A DNA stretch of 64,000 bases from contig JAKULF010000021.1 in NCBI GenBank assembly GCA_022661535.1, forward strand, positions 62,001 to 126,000. The letters run 5' to 3'. A program made the position numbers and the translations under genes. Shown in pieces: positions 58,301-64,000 of this stretch; positions within the stretch are counted from its first letter, which is position 1, and each line of letters starts with the position of its first letter. The DNA is from Eutypa lata. Its lineage: Eukaryota > Ascomycota > Sordariomycetes > Xylariales > Diatrypaceae. The notes beneath the pieces were generated by a model, which saw nothing but the letters and a program-made list of their open reading frames with translations, was not told the origin of the DNA and did no database searches.

Positions 58301-61300
58301 AATATATTTTTAATAATTCGATTTAAATAAATAATAATTTTAAAGCTTTAAAATCGTCGTTTATATTAAATTTAAATTTCTTTTTTTAAAATTATTATAT
58401 TTATTAATTTTAATTTTTAATGTATTTTTATATTTAATTTTCTTTAATATTTATATATAATATTTAAACTTTAATATATATCTTTATTTATTAAAGATTT
58501 TCGTATCGTTAATTTATATTTTTTTCGTTAATTGATATATTTCTTTTATCGAATTTATTAATAATAATTATTAAATTATTATAATTTAAAAATTTAATTA
58601 TAAGTTTTATTTTTTAATTAAATATAATTTATAAAAGTAATAAATTATAATTTTTTATTATTCGTAAATTAATTTTAATAAATATTTTAAATAAAATATT
58701 AAATTATTAATTTAATTTTTTATATTTAATATTAAATATTTATTTATATAATTAAATAATAATTAATTTAATTATTTTTTTAATTATTTTATAAAATTAT
58801 ATTAAATAAATCGAATTATAAATAAACTTTAATTTTTAATAATTAAAAAATATTTTAATTAAAAAATATTTAAAATAATTATTATTATTAATATATATTT
58901 ATTAAAAATATTTAAAAATATTATATAAAAATTTTTAAAATTTAAAAACGTTAAATTAAAATATTTTATTAATTATTATTTTAAATGTAAATTAAATAAA
59001 ATAATCGATTATTATTAATATATATTTAATTTTATTTATTTTAACGAAAACGAAAAGATTTATAAAATTTATATTAATTAAGTTTTATAACTTTATTAAA
59101 ATTATTCGTTTTAATTTAATAATTAAAAAGAATTTTAATTCGATTTTATTATATATATAATAACCTTAATAATATTTAATAATATTTAAATATTATATAA
59201 ATTATTAAAAATTATAAATTAAATTTTTTAAAATAATTATTATAATATAATAATTATATTTATTATATATTTATAAAAAAGTTAAATTAACTTTATTAAA
59301 TAAAATATATTTTATTATATTATTATTACTTTTTAATCGAAATAAAAAATTATTAATAATATAATATTTAATTATATTTTTAACGAATAAATATCGTTAA
59401 TTAATAATAAATAATTTAACGAATTTAAATTTTAAAATTAAATAACGAATTAAATCGTTATATTATTTAATCTTTATATATAACTTTATAAATAATTTAA
59501 GAATTTATTTAATCTTTATTATATTAATTATAAAATTATTATTATTTAATAATTTAAAAAAAAGTAATATATAAATTAATTAAAAATTAAATTAATTAAA
59601 AGATTTTTTTTAAATTTATTTTATAATTAATATAATAAAAGAAAACTTTTTAATATTAAATTTAATAATTAATTAATAAATAAATTTAATTAATTTCGAA
59701 AATTCGTTTATAATTATAATAATTATAATAATATTTAATTTATAATAAATAATAAATTAATATTTATTTAATTTTTCGATTTAAATAAAAATTTTTTTAT
59801 ATATATTTATTTTTATATTAAATATTTTAAAAAAGTTTAAATAATTAATATATAATATAATAAAATAAAGTAATTTAATTATTATTTATTTATATTTAAT
59901 TAAATATTTAATAATTTTTAAATTTTTTTTTTAATAATATATTTAATTTTTAAGTTTAAAAATTTAAATAAAAAAATATTAAAATATTAATTAAAAGTAT
60001 TAACGTATTTATTATAATAATTTTTATTAATTAATTAATTAATTAATTAAAAATTTTTTTTTTTCGTTTTTATTAACGATATATTAATTATTAAATAATA
60101 TTATCGATTAATATTTAAATTTTTAATAATTCGTTTTTAAGTTTTATAATATATAATAATAAATGTTTATTTTTAAACTTTTTTTTAAAAAAAATGTTTT
60201 AAAAAAATTTTTTATTATCTTAATTTTTTTTAAAAAAAAGTTTTCTTTAAATAAATTCGATATAAACGTTTTTAAAAATTTTAATAAAATTTATATAATT
60301 AAATATATAAATACGTAAATAAAAAATTAAATAAAAATTTTTTTTTAACTTTTTTTAATTTTTAAATCGATTTTAATATTTATTTAATAATTAAATCTTT
60401 TTTTAAAAAAGTTTAAATTTTAAAACTTTAATTAAATTTATAAATAAAAAAGTTTTTTTAAATATTATATAAATAAATATAAAATTTAAATAAAAAAAAT
60501 AATAATAATAATAAAAATTAAATATTTTATTAAAACTTTTAACGAAAATATTATAATTATTAATAAATATATTAAAAAAAATATTTTAATTAAAATAATA
60601 ACTTATTAATATAAATAATGTTAATTTTTAAATTTTCGCTTTATTAAATAATAATTATTTTTTAAATTTTAAATTACTTAAAATATAATATATATATATT
60701 AATTTAATTATTTTTTATAATATTTAAATATTAAATTATTAATTATTAAAATTAATAAATAAAATTTAAAATTAATTAATATTTTAAATATTAATTAATT
60801 AATAATTATAAAAAACGTTATTTTAATTAAAAATTTTATATTTTTTTTAAAATAAAATATTAAATATATTATTTCGATTATAAATTAATTATTAAAGTTT
60901 AATTATAACGAAATTAATTAATTTATAATTTTAAATAATTCGATAATTTTTCTTTTTTTTAACGAAAATTAAAAATATATATTTTATTTATTTAATTTTA
61001 AATATATAAATTTAATTCTTTTTATTTAAAAATAAACTTTATTAATAAATTTTTTTATTAAAAATATATTTAAATTATTTTAATCGAAAAAACTTAATGC
61101 TTTTATTAATAATAATAAAATGCTTAATTAAATTTGTATTTTAAATATTATTAAACGATTTAATAAAATAATTATTTTAAATATAATATAATCGTTTAAT
61201 TAAAGTTTATTTTTTTAATATATTTATTATTAATTTAATAATAATTTCGAATTTATTAAATTAATCGTTAATTATAAATTATAAATTATTTAATAAAAGT

Positions 61301-64000
61301 TTTTATTATAATTTTTAATTTATAATTAATCGTTTCGAATTTATTTAAATTATAATTTAAAATTAAAAAGTTATAATAAAAAATTTAATAATAACTTTAT
61401 AAAAATAAATTTATAACTTTAATTTATATAAATTTAAATTTATATTAATTATATATAATATTTATTTTTTATTTTTTAAAACTTTTATTATATAATATAA
61501 TATTAAAAATTAATATTTTATTATTAATATCGTTTAAAATTAAATTAATGTTATTTTAATTATTAATAATATTTATAAAAAAATATAATAATATAAAAAA
61601 TAAATTTATTATTTATTTCGTTTAATATAAAATTTTCGAATTTTAAATAAAATAATCGAAATTATAATATATAATATAAGAAATAAAAAATAAAAATAAA
61701 TTATTATTAAAAGAAATTATTAACGTTTTTTTTATTAACGATTTCGATTTTAAATTAAAAAAAACAATTAAAAAAAATTTATTAAATTTATTTTTTAATA
61801 TATAAAAAAAAATATTTAAATAAATATTTAAATTTAATCGTTAATATTTAAATATAAATTAAAAATTTAATTTATAATTTATAAATTTATTTTTAATAAA
61901 TTTCGTTTAATAAAAATAAATATAACGAAAGTTATAATATAATAATTTATTTTCTTTTTAAATTAAAAAATAAAAAATAAAAAATTAACGATATAAAAAA
62001 ATTTAAAATAATAATAATAAATTTAATAAATATAATTCGTTTTATTTAAGTTTAAATAATAATATTATAAATTATAAAGTTATAATTTATAAAAGCTTAA
62101 CTTTATTTTAAACTTTTTTTTAATTTTTTAATTAAATTTAACGTTTTTAATTTTATATAATAACGTATTTAATAATATTAAATAATTTTTTAATTAATTT
62201 ACGATAATATTTAATTTTATTTAAAAATTTAAATCGTTATTATTTAAAAGATTATTATTTTTTACATTAAATAACTTTAAATTTACATTTTTTATAAAAA
62301 TTAATTAAGTTATTTTTTTATAAATTAATTTTCTTTTTATCGAAATTAAATTAATTATAATTATAAATTTTATTAAAAAATATAAAATTATTTATTAATT
62401 TTAATAAAAATAAAACATTTAATTTTAAAATTAATATTAATAAAGTTTCGTTATAATTAATTTTTATTTAATAATAAATTATAAAGTTTATTTATATTTA
62501 TAATAAAAGCTTTAATTATTAAAAAAATCTTATTAAAAAATTACGTAATAATTAATTAAAAAAATATTATTATCGATTATTTTTAATTTATATTTTTTTT
62601 AAAATTTAAACTTTTTAAATTTTAATTTAATAATAATATTAAAATTAATTAACTTTAATAAAAATTTATAATTAATAAAATATTTATATATAAATATATC
62701 GTTTACTTTTTTATTAATAAATTTAAAAAAAGTTTAATTATTATTATTTTTAATTTAATTAATAAAATTAAATTTATTTATATTAATATATATATAAATA
62801 AAGTATAATATAAATTATAAAAAATAATATTTCGATAATACTTTAAGTTTATATTTTTTCGTAAATAATTTAAATAATTTATTAAATTAAGCTTTTATAA
62901 TTAAGCTTTAATTTAAAAATTATTTTTAAATAATATTTAAAAAAAAATAAATAAAAAAAATTATTTATATTAATTTAATTTTTAACGTAATTTTTATATA
63001 TATAAATTAAGATTATATCGCTTTGTTTTTATTATTTTATAATTTTTTTATATATATAAAATTTAATATTTATTAAGCGTTATATAAAATCGTTTATATT
63101 TATAAAATTAAAATTAAAAAAATTAATTTTTTTTAATTTAAATAATAATTTATAAAAATTTATTAAATTATATTAAAATTTAATTAATAAATTAAATAAA
63201 AAAAATTATTTATTTAAAAAGAATTTTCGTTAAAATATATTTTTATTTTTATTAATATTTATATATAAAAAAAATATTATAAATTAAGTTTTTTTTATAA
63301 ATTTAATAATAAAAAAAACAACGATTTTTTAATAATATTTAATAATTTTTTATTTAAATTATTTATATATTTATTTAAATTAAAAGGTTTTTATAATTCT
63401 TTTTTAATTATATAATTAATTTTTATATTAATAAATTTAATATTTTTTTAAACTTTAATAATTTCGAAATTAATTTATTACGATTATAAATATTTTAAAT
63501 TTAACGAATAATTTAAAATAATTAATTTAAATATAAAAGATTTAAAAATATATATCTTTTATAATTATAATTATAATAAACGAAAACAAAACGTATTTTA
63601 TTTTTATAATTATTAAAATTACGTCGAATTTATTAAATAAAAAAAGTAATTATATTTTTTTAATTAAAAGAATTTAAATTTTATTAATCGTTATTTTATT
63701 TATTTCGTTAATTAATTTATTATATTTATATATTTATTAAAAGTATTTATATTAAATATATTTATTATAATAATTAATATATTTATTCGTTATATTAAAC
63801 GTTTAAAATAAATATAAATTTAAAAGCTTTTAATAATAAAATAATTAAAGTTTAAAATTATTAACTTTTTTATATAATTAAAATTATTTCATTTTTTTTT
63901 ATTTTTTTAATTATTATTTTTAATTTATAAATTATATTTTTAATTATTAATTTAATTTTTTTAATATATCTTTTAACTTTATTAATAAAATTATTTTTTA
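55311..64000. repeat. Extreme AT-rich, RIP-like, gene-free block (continues past the window)
   Basis: For nearly 8.7 kb the sequence is almost only A and T; sampled 60-base lines hold 0 to about 6 G or C, i.e. a few percent. Most residual C is in CG (ACG, TCG) or CTT/AAG, with CA/TG and CC/GG nearly absent. No open frames longer than a few dozen codons exist. This is what exhaustive C-to-T conversion at CpA (RIP) of repeated DNA would leave, so the block is probably old transposon DNA, as in fungal centromeres or AT isochores. The original elements cannot be recognised. It starts abruptly about 0.9 kb after GPI16. Confidence 0.85.

Noticed and set aside
55311..64000. Mitochondrial DNA or an AT-rich gene region.
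   Set aside because: No rRNA, tRNA or respiratory gene and no open frames; composition is far beyond that of fungal mitochondrial genes.

Overview
The window reads as nuclear DNA of a filamentous ascomycete (Pezizomycotina; a Sordariomycete is my guess from the overall look, not a proof). Reasons: protein genes with short phase-consistent introns (about 37-176 bp, GTRNGT...CTRAC...YAG), CA-rich leaders before ATG, genes on both strands with long gaps, TAGGTA-type motifs scattered in the gaps, fungus-specific families (fungal rhodopsin/SAT4-type membrane protein, fungal bZIP, fungal C2H2 regulator, small secreted cysteine-rich protein), and a terminal block of almost pure A+T that looks like saturated repeat-induced point mutation (RIP). 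No rRNA, tRNA, CRISPR or complete transposon was found.

Layout. 1-15,700 is gene-poor and accessory in character: a broken gene (186-877), an orphan ORF (1695-2261), a seven-helix fungal membrane protein (4800-6349), an intact amidoligase (7922-9280), a disordered Arg/Ser-rich protein (9852-10988), a hotdog thioesterase (11722-12189) and a broken F-box gene (13157-14577). 15,734-35,689 is core: mitochondrial stomatin-like protein, a C2H2 regulator, a bZIP regulator, a mitochondrial LYR protein (probably Cup1-like), the ubiquitin E2 variant MMS2, and the six-exon MON2 trafficking scaffold. 37,947-38,563 encodes a secreted eight-cysteine miniprotein with its own TATA box.

39,393-45,179 holds the most unusual object: a single seven-exon minus-strand gene for a protein of about 1,800 residues with a degenerate Hint (hedgehog/intein)-like core and a Gly-rich hydrophobic C-terminal segment. 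Two in-frame stops interrupt it, and it lies between two direct copies (39,047-39,337 and 46,088-46,333) of a MITE-like element with TGTCAGCATC terminal inverted repeats; the first copy has a 5-bp target duplication. This looks like an accessory, possibly mobile or decaying cassette between core genes.

46,461-54,419 returns to ordinary genes: a nucleoside 2-deoxyribosyltransferase-like protein, an RGG-box protein, LUC7 (U1 snRNP) with a probable spliced RS tail, and, divergently, GPI16 of the GPI transamidase. From about 55,311 to the window end the sequence is an extremely AT-rich gene-free block in which most surviving C lies in CpG or CpT; it may be a centromere flank or an AT isochore.

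Functionally the intact genes are mostly unlinked housekeeping functions (mitochondrial membrane quality control, Golgi/endosome traffic, DNA-damage ubiquitination, pre-mRNA splicing, GPI anchoring). The broken genes are all in accessory families, a contrast that suggests local gene decay rather than random assembly error.
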